A stretch of 64,000 nucleotides of DNA, taken from Xiheibacterium sp038325765. Lineage in GTDB: Bacteria > Myxococcota_A > Polyangia > Nannocystales > Nannocystaceae. Both the position numbers and the translations under genes were made by a program. Below, piece by piece: positions 24,955-33,119 of this stretch. Position 1 is the stretch's first letter; each line of letters begins with the position of its first letter. The notes beneath the pieces are model-generated. The model searched no databases. It was given only the letters and a program-made list of their open reading frames with translations, and was not told where the DNA came from. Where the stretch lies: positions 124,001-188,000 of the forward strand of contig JBBQJI010000003.1 in assembly GCA_038325765.1 (NCBI GenBank), in the 5' to 3' direction.

Positions 24955-25749
24955 ATGAGCCTCGCGCAGCTCCAGCTGGCCCTGATCGGGGCCCTGCCCG
25001 CCCTCGCCGCGATGTTCGTCTTCGATCGCCTCGACGCCAAGCGACCCGAGCCACGCCGGACCCTGCGCATGGTCGCCCTCGCAGGCGCCCTCTCGGCGAT
25101 CCCGGTGATCCTCCTCGGCGAGGTGTTGCAGCTGCTCGGACCCGCGGGCTTGCACGGCCACGACGGGCCCACCAGCTATGCCGGCGCCGCCTACATGGCC
25201 TTCGTGATCGCGGCGATCCCCGAGGAGTTGGCGAAGATGGCGAGCATGTGGCTGTTCGCGTGGCGACGCCCCGAGTTCGACGAGCGCATGGACGGCATCG
25301 TTTATGGCGCCCGCGCCGGGCTGGGTTTCGCCCTGGTCGAGAACATCGCCTACCTACTGCTGCTGCCGGCCTCGTTCTCCCAGTATCTCACGCTGTTCAT
25401 CGGCCGCGCGGTGTTGGCCGTGCCCGGGCACGCGACGTGGGGCGCGCTGATGGGCTACTACGCCGCGAAGCGCCGGTTCGATGGCCGCGGGCCGGGTATG
25501 ATCGGCGGCTGGATCATCGCGGTGCTGCTCCACGGCTGCTACGATCTGTGGCTGTTCGCCGCGCCGGTGGCGATGGCCGACGGCTTCACGTGGGTCGGCC
25601 TGGGCGTCGGCGACGTGCCGATCATCGCGTACACGATGCCGGCGCTCATCGTGATCGGCGGGGTGATGCTCGTGCGGCGGGCGACGTTGAAGGCGCTGGC
25701 GGGCGACGACGCGGCCGAAGCCGCCGCGGCGCGGAGGGGCACGCGGTAG
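24955..25749 (+). CDS. prsW: PrsW-family intramembrane metalloprotease
   Basis: 264 residues, seven to eight transmembrane helices. The family's active-site motifs are present: EE90-91 in AIPEELAKM, Glu129 in GFALVEN, Arg151 to His159 in RAVLAVPGH, and the HxxxD pair His193/Asp197. B. subtilis PrsW performs site-1 cleavage of the anti-sigma factor RsiW; other CPBP/PrsW members have diverse roles. No anti-sigma gene is adjacent here. It follows the polyamine/DUF4178 cassette by 69 bp and faces the convergent pilY1-like gene 33 bp away. Confidence 0.93.
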   Translation: MSLAQLQLALIGALPALAAMFVFDRLDAKRPEPRRTLRMVALAGALSAIPVILLGEVLQLLGPAGLHGHDGPTSYAGAAYMAFVIAAIPEELAKMASMWLFAWRRPEFDERMDGIVYGARAGLGFALVENIAYLLLLPASFSQYLTLFIGRAVLAVPGHATWGALMGYYAAKRRFDGRGPGMIGGWIIAVLLHGCYDLWLFAAPVAMADGFTWVGLGVGDVPIIAYTMPALIVIGGVMLVRRATLKALAGDDAAEAAAARRGTR

Positions 25750-25782
25750 CGGCGGCAGCGGGCGCCGACCGGGGCCGAGCGC

Positions 25783-28700
25783 TCACTCGATCGGGGCGAA
25801 CCCCGGCAGCTCACGGACGTCCATCGGCACCGCGAAGCCGCGGGTCTCGGGCGGACCGCCCGCCGCGTTGTTGTCGCACGGCTGCATCGCCGCCGGCTCG
25901 ACCCGGGGGCCGCAGTTGCCGTCGGCACATGCGCCGCCGCGGACCTGGCTCACCGACTCGAGCACGAGCCCGGTCTCGGTGATGTCGTCGTCGAAGCCCG
26001 CCGGGCCGTCTTCGGCGCCCTTGGTGAAGTCGAACCCCGAACCCGCGAGCGCGGTGAGTCGCAGCGTCACCTCGTAGGTCGCGCCCTCGTCCGAGTACCA
26101 GACGTTGCTCGCCTGGTCGTGGAATCGCTCGTCGCAGGCGTTGGCCGGCGGCTCGTACAACGTGTAGGTGACGCGCACGACCTCGACGCCCTCGATCACC
26201 CGCGGGCCGCCCTCGGCACCGACGGTCGAAGAGTCGACGACGCCGGAGATCTCGATGCGCGGCGCCCGGATCGGTCGGGTGCCACGGGCGAAGCGACCGG
26301 CGTCGACGTAGCTCGGCGCCCCGGCGAACGGCACGAACGTGCGCGTCCGCGGCAGATCAGTGACGGCGATCCGCGCATACCGGGGGTAGGCGGTGAGGTT
26401 GGCCGGGTCGAGCTTGGGCGCACCGGCCGGTACCGCGAAGCCGCCTTCGCGATCGACCGAGTGATCATCCACGAGCAGGTAGAGGCTGCTGTGGAACGTG
26501 GAGGTCGCCATCGGGATGGCGTCGTCGCTGGGCGCTCCGCTGGCGAGCGCGACGAGGAACTGATCGATGCCCGGCGGCAGCTCGCCGCTTGCGCCCCCAT
26601 CGGTGCCGTCGATGCGACCGCCGGCGGACACCGCGGGTCCGAACGTGAACGGTTCGCCGCGGGCCGCGACGTTGCACGTCGAGCCGGCGCCCTCGCACGC
26701 GCTGAGCTGTACCGACGCGACCGCGGTCTGACCCCACGGCCCGCCGCCGTCGGACACGTGGTTGCCGCCGATATCCCAGCGAAAGATCCGCCCGGCAGGG
26801 TCGGCGATGTACACCTCTTGGATCTCGGCCCAGTAGCGCGAGATGCAGTGGCTGGCGACCGCCGGGTCGACCACAGCCGCGAAGTTCGGCTCGAAGCGCG
26901 GGCCCGGTGCGGGCAACGTCGCGCGTTCGAGGATCGCGCCGGTCAGCGCGTCGGCATACAGCAGCGTGCGGCCGACGGCCGTGCCCGCGACTTCGGCGTA
27001 GCCCGATCCCATCACCAACCGCGCGAGCGGCTCGACGCCGAGCACGTTGCCCGGCACCTCGTAGGCGAGCGCGGGGCGGGCCCACGTCTGGCCGATCGTC
27101 GCGTCGTAGTCGGTGCGCAGCGCCGCGTCCTGCGACGTCCACAGGATCTCGATCGGGCCATCTTCGGCCTCGGGGCTCATGTGCGAGACGTCGAGCGCGA
27201 GCAGCTCGCTGCCGCCCGCCCCCAGGCCGACGACCGCGAGGTGCCGCCACTTCGACGCCGCGGCATCGTAGACCCAACCGGCGTTGGCCGTCGCTGCGAC
27301 GCCATAGATATGCTGGTCGAGGGCGGTCGGCTGGCCCATCGCCGCCGGACCATTGCGCCACTGCGCGACCACGCCGCCCAGGCGGAATCTGGGCACCAAC
27401 CCCCACAGCTCGTTGCCGCTGTCGAGACCGAACGCATGGAGCACGCCGAGGTCATCGCCGATGAGCACGGCCTCTTGGTAGCGCAGATGCGGCGAGGGCT
27501 GGGCGACGATGCCCGCTGTGCCCCACGACTCGCGCGCGAACGACTCGAGCGACGCCGGGATCCCGGAGGCGTCGACCTCCGACAGCCGCCGGCCACCACA
27601 ATGCGGATCGCGGATCGCGACCGACGGCGTGAACGAGGGCTGCAGCTTGGGGATGCGCCGCACGACCACCGCCGACGACGTCGCGAGCCCCGGCAGCTTC
27701 CAGCCCGACGGGAAGTCGCGGCCGAGCACGAACGCGGCGACGTCATCCGAGTGCTCATCGGCCTCGGCGGCCGACATCCCGCCTGCGCTGACGAGCAGCG
27801 CGCGGAATCCAGCGGTGGCGCTGCCATCGGCGTCGGCGATCGGCACCACTGTGTTGTCGGCGTCGTGCGTGAACAGGCGGCGATCGGTCCACGCGGTCTG
27901 CTGCAGGCACTCGCCCGCGTCCCAGCTCCTCGAGCGCGGACACGGACCGAAGCTCTCCTCCTGCTCGGCGGGCGTGAATGGTCGGTCGACGCACCACGGC
28001 GCGGGCTCGCCCGGGGCGTCCGGGTCCTCGTCGGTGCATGGCGCCCGCACCACGTGTCCGTGCCAGCCGGGGTAGTCCGTGAACGAGCGGATCGTGGTCT
28101 GCACGATGTCGCCCTGCCCCGCCGCCCCACCGTCGCCGACCCCGAAATCCTGCAGTCGCGTCCCCGGACCGCTGTCGAGTTCGACCGAGAGCGCACCGGT
28201 GACGATCTTGGTCAGCGCATCACCGAGCGTCGCCGCGGAATCGGCCAGGTAGGCGCAACCGCCCGCGGGGTCGGCTGGATCGGCGCAGGTGTCCCAGTTC
28301 GCCGCCGGCGGATCGTCGCACGGCGTGCTGCACGTCCCGGTGCACGCACCCGCGGCAGCGCAAGCCATCTCGTGCAGAAGGGCCGCTTCGAGGAAGAAGC
28401 CGACGACGTAGGTCTTGACGCCGAGATCCTTGCGCAGCGCCGCGAGGCGCCGGTGCAGCAGCGCGCCGCCCTCGGTGGTCGGCGACGGCTGGCCGTCGGT
28501 CACGAGCACGGCCACAGTCGGCGCGCAGACATCAGCGGTCTCCGCCCCGGTCACATACGACAGATACGATGCGACCGTGGTGTGGGAGTACACCGCGTTC
28601 GAGTTCGCGACGGCGCCACCTACCACACCGATGGCGCTCGCCCACGGCGTGCCGCCATCGGCATCGACCCCGCCCTCCACGAGCGGCGAGACTCCCCAAC

Positions 28701-29694
28701 GCACCGACTGATGCGCGAGCAGCTCGGTTCTCGGGCCCCGGTTCGTCTCGGGGACAGATGCCGGCAGGTCGAGGAAGAACGGCGCGTACAAGGCGGCCTG
28801 GGAGGTCGCGCTCGCCTGCGTGATGCCCAGCCGCGGGTTCGCCGAGCCCTCCCTCGGGGTGCCGTTCAGCGCGGCGTAGCCGGGGAATCCGTCCACGTAG
28901 GGCCAGTAGTAGAAGTCGCGCCCCCACACGTTGGTGTTGCGCGTGGTGGCGGTGCTCGCCCAGTCGCCGATGGTGGCGTCGAGGATCGCGCGGTCGGGAT
29001 CGGTGGTGGCGTTCAGGTTCACGCGCACCCCCATGAACTGGGGAAACCACTGCACGCGGCGGGTGCCGTTGCTGACCGCGGTCATGTTGGCCTGACTGGT
29101 GCCGATGAGCGGCGAGGGCGGCACGGCGCCGGTGCGGTTGTTGGAGTCGATGACCGAGCCGACGCCGAGCTCGTCCCAGCGCAGGTAGGCGTGGGGACGC
29201 TTGGTCCCGCCGCACAGCCACCACGCGCCGTTGTAGCCGACGTAGCGGTTGATGAAGTCCCAGAAGAAAAAGTACTGGGACTGCGTGAACCGGAAGCGGG
29301 CGCCGTTGCCACACTTGGGCGGCACCGACGTCGGAGCCCGCTGCTGGCCGAACGTCATCAACGCGAAGCTCGCAGCGCCGTCGGCCCCGTCGACCACCTG
29401 ACGGATGGCCCGCCGCGCGGTGGCGATGCGACTCGCGGACGAGCCACTGCCGCCCTCGCACTGGTTCCAGCTGCATTGCGCGGAGCTCGACTGCGATCGC
29501 CACGCCATCGAACCCGACGTGTCGAGCACGAAGAGCACCCGCGGCTTGATGTCGTGGGCGCCGAGCCCCTGAAGCACGTAGTACGGCTGCAGACGCGCGT
29601 GGGCGCCGCCTTGGTGCAGGCCGATCCAGAGGACGACCGCGAGCAGCGGTGTCCACCGCAGCAACCCGGCGAAACGAGACGGTATGGCGCGCAA
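25783..29694 (-). CDS. pilY1: PilY1-like protein: von Willebrand A domain plus C-terminal beta-propeller
   Basis: About 1303 residues. TTG 29694 is preferred: a GAGGGA Shine-Dalgarno lies 6 nt upstream and it begins a signal peptide (LRAIPSRFAGLLRWTPLLAVVLWIG). An N-terminal VWA domain carries the MIDAS DTSGSM (Asp58, Ser60, Ser62). The region from about 740 on is a PilY1 propeller: VLIGDDLGVLHAFGLDSGNEL, LGAGGSELLALDVS and GRIFRWDIGG. PilY1 sits at the tip of type IV pili in adhesion and twitching, and myxobacteria carry several copies. It is unusual that no minor pilin genes are near. The Cys-rich VWA insertions (CDDPPAANWDTCADPADPAGGC) are typical of secreted variants. Confidence 0.88.
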   Translation of the reverse strand: MRAIPSRFAGLLRWTPLLAVVLWIGLHQGGAHARLQPYYVLQGLGAHDIKPRVLFVLDTSGSMAWRSQSSSAQCSWNQCEGGSGSSASRIATARRAIRQVVDGADGAASFALMTFGQQRAPTSVPPKCGNGARFRFTQSQYFFFWDFINRYVGYNGAWWLCGGTKRPHAYLRWDELGVGSVIDSNNRTGAVPPSPLIGTSQANMTAVSNGTRRVQWFPQFMGVRVNLNATTDPDRAILDATIGDWASTATTRNTNVWGRDFYYWPYVDGFPGYAALNGTPREGSANPRLGITQASATSQAALYAPFFLDLPASVPETNRGPRTELLAHQSVRWGVSPLVEGGVDADGGTPWASAIGVVGGAVANSNAVYSHTTVASYLSYVTGAETADVCAPTVAVLVTDGQPSPTTEGGALLHRRLAALRKDLGVKTYVVGFFLEAALLHEMACAAAGACTGTCSTPCDDPPAANWDTCADPADPAGGCAYLADSAATLGDALTKIVTGALSVELDSGPGTRLQDFGVGDGGAAGQGDIVQTTIRSFTDYPGWHGHVVRAPCTDEDPDAPGEPAPWCVDRPFTPAEQEESFGPCPRSRSWDAGECLQQTAWTDRRLFTHDADNTVVPIADADGSATAGFRALLVSAGGMSAAEADEHSDDVAAFVLGRDFPSGWKLPGLATSSAVVVRRIPKLQPSFTPSVAIRDPHCGGRRLSEVDASGIPASLESFARESWGTAGIVAQPSPHLRYQEAVLIGDDLGVLHAFGLDSGNELWGLVPRFRLGGVVAQWRNGPAAMGQPTALDQHIYGVAATANAGWVYDAAASKWRHLAVVGLGAGGSELLALDVSHMSPEAEDGPIEILWTSQDAALRTDYDATIGQTWARPALAYEVPGNVLGVEPLARLVMGSGYAEVAGTAVGRTLLYADALTGAILERATLPAPGPRFEPNFAAVVDPAVASHCISRYWAEIQEVYIADPAGRIFRWDIGGNHVSDGGGPWGQTAVASVQLSACEGAGSTCNVAARGEPFTFGPAVSAGGRIDGTDGGASGELPPGIDQFLVALASGAPSDDAIPMATSTFHSSLYLLVDDHSVDREGGFAVPAGAPKLDPANLTAYPRYARIAVTDLPRTRTFVPFAGAPSYVDAGRFARGTRPIRAPRIEISGVVDSSTVGAEGGPRVIEGVEVVRVTYTLYEPPANACDERFHDQASNVWYSDEGATYEVTLRLTALAGSGFDFTKGAEDGPAGFDDDITETGLVLESVSQVRGGACADGNCGPRVEPAAMQPCDNNAAGGPPETRGFAVPMDVRELPGFAPIE

Positions 29695-29755
29695 CGAGGG
29701 TCCCTCAGAACGCCCATTCGGCCGGCCGGCGCGCAGCTTGAACCCGGCACCGATT

Positions 29756-29793
29756 CGGGCCGCCCACCCGGATGCGGCGGCGTGGGCGGCCCG
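29756..29793 (+). repeat. Perfect 12-bp inverted repeat in the pilY1-lhgO divergent region
   Basis: CGGGCCGCCCAC (29756-29767) and GTGGGCGGCCCG (29782-29793) are exactly complementary around a 14-nt loop. It lies between the two divergent start codons, so it could be a cruciform operator or a leader hairpin of lhgO. There is no U-tract, so it is not a canonical terminator. Confidence 0.75.
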
Positions 29794-29881
29794 CAATTCC
29801 GCGCCCCCGGGCGACCCGCTCCCCGACGCACATGCGCCGGACTGGACAGGCGCGCCCGCCGGATCGATACCGAATGGACCG

Positions 29882-30997
29882 ATGGAGTACGACGCACTCG
29901 TAGTCGGTGGCGGCGTGGTCGGCCTCGCGATCGCGCGGCGACTCGCGCAGCGTGGCGCTAGGGTCGCGCTGCTCGAAGCCGAGCCCGGCCTGGGACGCCA
30001 CGCCTCGTCGCGCAACAGCGAGGTGGTGCATGCGGGCATCTACGACCCACCCTCCAGCCTCAAGGCCCAGTGCTGCCTCGAGGGCCGGGCGCGGCTGCTC
30101 GAGTACTGCGCGGCCCGTGGCATCCGCACAGCGGCCATCGGCAAGCTGATCGTCGCCTGCGACAGCGCCGAGCACGACGCCTTGCTACGCATCAGCAACA
30201 ACGCCGCCGCGAACGGCGTCCGGCTGCAGTGGCGCGGTGGCGACGAGGTGGCGCGGATGGAGCCCGCGGTGCGCTGCAGCGCGGCGCTGCTCAGCCCGAC
30301 CACGGCGATCGTCGACAGTCACGGCCTGCTCGTCGCCCTCGCCGACGACGTCCGCGACGCTGGCGGCGACATCGTGCTCGGCTGCCGGTTCGAGCGCGCA
30401 TCCACGGTGCCGCACGGCCTCGCGGTGGTCGCGGGCGGCGAGCAGGTCACGACCCGCCGCTTGTTCATCGCCGCCGGCGCCCAGAGCCCACAGCTCGCCC
30501 GGCGCGTCGCAGGGATCCGCGATGCGGCCATCCCCACCGCCCACTTCGCCCGCGGCCACTACTTCGCGCTGCGCGGCGGTCCGCGCTTTGGTCGGCTCGT
30601 CTACCCGGTGCCGGTGCCCGGGGGCCTGGGCATCCACGTGACCCTCGATCTGCACGGCAACGCCCGACTGGGCCCCGACGTGCAGTGGATCGACGCGAGC
30701 GACGGGATCGATGGGCTCGACTACACCGTCGATCCCCAGCTCGCGTCCCGCTTCGGCGCGGCGGTGCGCCGGTTCGCGCCGGCGGTGCGCGACGACGCCC
30801 TGCACCCCGCCCACGCCGGTATCCGGGCCAAGATCGTCGGCCCGGGTGAGGCCGCGGCGGACTTCACGATCCTCGGCGCCGACGCGCTCGGTGTCGAGGG
30901 CGTGGTGGCGCTGTTCGGGATCGAGAGTCCCGGGCTCACCGCGTCGCTCGCCCTCGCCGAGCGCGCCGTGGCGCACGCCGAGCGCTCGTCGACGTGA
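29882..30997 (+). CDS. lhgO: L-2-hydroxyglutarate oxidase/dehydrogenase family flavoenzyme
   Basis: 371 residues with an N-terminal FAD motif DALVVGGGVVGLAIARRLAQRG (GxGxxG 9-14) and the DAO fold through the C-terminal HPAHAGIRAKIVGPGEAAADFTI segment characteristic of LhgO/L2HGDH. GKLIVACDS and SRNSEVVHAGIYDPPSSLK are the family signature near the flavin. It oxidises L-2-hydroxyglutarate to 2-oxoglutarate, recycling a by-product of reductases acting on 2-oxoglutarate. ATG 29882 is the natural start just before the FAD strand. It is followed by ffh. Confidence 0.92.
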   Translation: MEYDALVVGGGVVGLAIARRLAQRGARVALLEAEPGLGRHASSRNSEVVHAGIYDPPSSLKAQCCLEGRARLLEYCAARGIRTAAIGKLIVACDSAEHDALLRISNNAAANGVRLQWRGGDEVARMEPAVRCSAALLSPTTAIVDSHGLLVALADDVRDAGGDIVLGCRFERASTVPHGLAVVAGGEQVTTRRLFIAAGAQSPQLARRVAGIRDAAIPTAHFARGHYFALRGGPRFGRLVYPVPVPGGLGIHVTLDLHGNARLGPDVQWIDASDGIDGLDYTVDPQLASRFGAAVRRFAPAVRDDALHPAHAGIRAKIVGPGEAAADFTILGADALGVEGVVALFGIESPGLTASLALAERAVAHAERSST

Positions 30998-31094
30998 CGA
31001 CCGGATGACGCCGGGCGAAGGGCGGTTTCCGGCACGAACGGCGGGCCGCGCGATCCGATGGTCGCTGTGGGTGCCGGGGCCGGCGCCCATCTGC

Positions 31095-31100
31095 TATGTA
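31095..31100 (+). promoter_or_regulatory. Candidate -10 element for ffh
   Basis: TATGTA lies 8 nt upstream of the ATG at 31109; no good -35 is visible. Spacing suggests a near-leaderless ffh transcript. Confidence 0.3.
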
Positions 31101-31108
31101 CAGGCGCC

Positions 31109-32827
31109 ATGTTCGAGACCATCTCCAAGGGCTTCCGTGCCGCTCGCGAGCGCTTCACCGGCAGGGGCGAGCTCACCGAGGACGTCATCGATGCGGCGCT
31201 CAAGGACGTCCGCATGAGCTTGCTCGAGGCGGATGTCGAGTTCCGCGTCGTCAAGCAGTTCCTCGCCGCCGTCAAGGAGAAGTCGATCGGCACCGAGGTG
31301 CAGCTCGTCGCGCAGACCGGCGAGAAGAAGCTCCGGGTCCGCTCCGAGGACCACTTCGTCCGCATCTGCCACGAAGAACTCGTGGCGTTGATGGGCCCGG
31401 TCGACACCGAGCTGGCCACGGCCAACCGCGGCGTCACCGGCATCATGATGGTGGGCCTGCAGGGCTCGGGTAAGACCACCTCGACCGGCAAGCTCGCCCG
31501 CCGCCTGCAGAAGGACGGCAAGAAGGTGATGCTCGTCGCCTGCGATGTGTACCGGCCCGCTGCGGTGCGGCAGCTCCAAGTCCTCGGCGAGCAGCTCGGC
31601 GTGCCGGTGTTCGCCCGCGAGGGTGGCAACCCGGTCGACATCGCCGACGAGGCCACGAAGGAGGCCGGCCTGGGCGCGTTCGACTTCGTGCTCTACGACA
31701 CCGCCGGTCGGCTCGCGATCGACGAGGCGTTGATGCTCGAGCTCGAGCAGATCAAGACCCGGGTCAACCCGGCCAACACCCTGCTCGTCATCGACGCGAT
31801 GATCGGCCAGGACGCGGTCAACACCGCCAAGGCCTTCGACGAGCGCATCTCGATCAGCGGCGTCATCCTCACCAAGCTCGATGGCGACGCCCGCGGTGGT
31901 GCGGCGCTGTCGATCCGCGCCGCGACCGGCAAGCCGATCAAGTTCCTCGGCATGGGCGAGACCCTCGATCGCCTCGACGACTTCCGGCCCGAGGGCCTGG
32001 CTGGCCGCATCCTGGGCATGGGCGATCTGGTCGGCCTCATGCAGGACTTCCAGGGGGTCGTCGACGAGGAGACGGCCGCCCGCGACGCCGAGAAGATGCT
32101 CGGCGGCTCGTTCACCATGGACGACTTCCTCAACCAGATCCGCTCCATCCAGAAGATGGGCAGCCTCAAGGATCTGATGGACAAGATGCCGCTGGGCAAC
32201 CTGTTCGGCGGCCAGGTGCCACAGGAGGCGCTCGATCAGGCGATGGACGATCGCGAGCTCGTGAAGATCGAGGCGATCATCCAGTCGATGACCGCCAAGG
32301 AGCGCGCGCGACCCGACATGTTCCTGCTCGAGGAGTCCGACAACGCCGCGCCGGGCTCGGCCCGCTGGACCCGCAAGCCGCGGGCGCCCAAGGCCAAGGA
32401 TCCGAGCAAGTATGCCGAGATGGGGCCCGAGCAGTTCGTCGGCACCCGCGTCGCCCGTGTGGCCCGCGGCAGCGGCCGCACCGACGACGACGTCCGCGGC
32501 CTGGTGGGGCGCTTCTTGGGCATGCGCGACGTGTTCGGCATGCTCGGCGGTCTGATGGGCGGAGGCGGCGGCGGCATGATGGGCAACCTGCCCGGCGTGA
32601 AGCAGCTGCGTCAGCTCGGCGCCATGCGCAAGCTCGCGAAGAACCCCGAGATGCTGCAGGGCCTCATGGGTGGCGGCGGCGGGATGCCCGGTCTGCCGGG
32701 CATGCCCGGGATGCCCGGTCTGCCCCCGGGCCCAGGCATGTCGCCGCGGCCCGGCGCGCCGAGGCCGGCCGCAAAGGCCGATCGCAAGAAGCAGAAGGAC
32801 GCGCGCAAGAAGAACCGCCGCAAGTAG
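31109..32827 (+). CDS. ffh: Signal recognition particle protein Ffh/SRP54 with an M-domain insertion
   Basis: A 572-residue SRP GTPase, about 120 longer than E. coli Ffh (453). The NG domain is canonical: GLQGSGKTT (116-124), DVYRPAAVRQLQ, DTAGR (197-201), TKLDGDARGG. In the M domain, MTAKERARPD (394-403) is normally followed within ~14 residues by the RNA-contacting RRIAxGSG motif. Here ~38 extra residues intervene (LEESDNAAPGSARWTRKPRAP and KDPSKYAEMG parts), before RVARVARGSGR (about 447-456). The C-terminus has a Gly/Met/Pro-rich tail (about 510-555), longer and more GMPG-repetitive than usual. It targets signal peptides co-translationally with 4.5S RNA and FtsY. Confidence 0.96.
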   Translation: MFETISKGFRAARERFTGRGELTEDVIDAALKDVRMSLLEADVEFRVVKQFLAAVKEKSIGTEVQLVAQTGEKKLRVRSEDHFVRICHEELVALMGPVDTELATANRGVTGIMMVGLQGSGKTTSTGKLARRLQKDGKKVMLVACDVYRPAAVRQLQVLGEQLGVPVFAREGGNPVDIADEATKEAGLGAFDFVLYDTAGRLAIDEALMLELEQIKTRVNPANTLLVIDAMIGQDAVNTAKAFDERISISGVILTKLDGDARGGAALSIRAATGKPIKFLGMGETLDRLDDFRPEGLAGRILGMGDLVGLMQDFQGVVDEETAARDAEKMLGGSFTMDDFLNQIRSIQKMGSLKDLMDKMPLGNLFGGQVPQEALDQAMDDRELVKIEAIIQSMTAKERARPDMFLLEESDNAAPGSARWTRKPRAPKAKDPSKYAEMGPEQFVGTRVARVARGSGRTDDDVRGLVGRFLGMRDVFGMLGGLMGGGGGGMMGNLPGVKQLRQLGAMRKLAKNPEMLQGLMGGGGGMPGLPGMPGMPGLPPGPGMSPRPGAPRPAAKADRKKQKDARKKNRRK

Positions 32828-32837
32828 CGGACGCGGT

Positions 32838-33047
32838 TCAGTTCGAGACCAGCTCGAGCAGCTCGCCGCCCTCTTCGTCCTCGATGGGCGTCGAGATCCG
32901 ATAGACCTCGTCGAGCCAGTTGCCGAGGTCGATGATCTTGCAGCGGCGCGAGCAGAACGGGCGCCAGCGGAAGCCGTCTTCGACGTCTTCGTCGCGGCGG
33001 CAGGTCGGACAGTGGATCCGCATCGATCGTATCGATGACACAGACAT
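32838..33047 (-). CDS. yacG: DNA gyrase inhibitor/zinc-binding protein YacG
   Basis: 69 residues with a four-Cys zinc site (CPTCRR and CSRRCK) and the family core RPFCSRRCKIIDLGNWLDEVYRI. E. coli YacG binds gyrase GyrB and blocks DNA binding. The start is uncertain: ATG 33047 or the in-frame ATG 33023 (MRIHCPTC), which would match the shorter N-terminus of many homologues. An acidic tail (IEDEEGGELLELVSN) is typical. It is the last gene of the minus-strand operon with aroF. Confidence 0.88.
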   Translation of the reverse strand: MSVSSIRSMRIHCPTCRRDEDVEDGFRWRPFCSRRCKIIDLGNWLDEVYRISTPIEDEEGGELLELVSN

Positions 33048-33119
33048 GCTGCGTCCGCAACCGCGAGGTCACGGAGCGATTGCGGATCGCGCGCTCCACA
33101 GGTGCTCGAGCACCGCGAG

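Noticed and set aside
26119..29961. 1280-residue frame on the plus strand opposite the PilY1-like gene
   Set aside because: Antisense shadow with Arg/Ala/Asp-rich low-complexity translation; the minus strand encodes a clear VWA plus PilY1 propeller.
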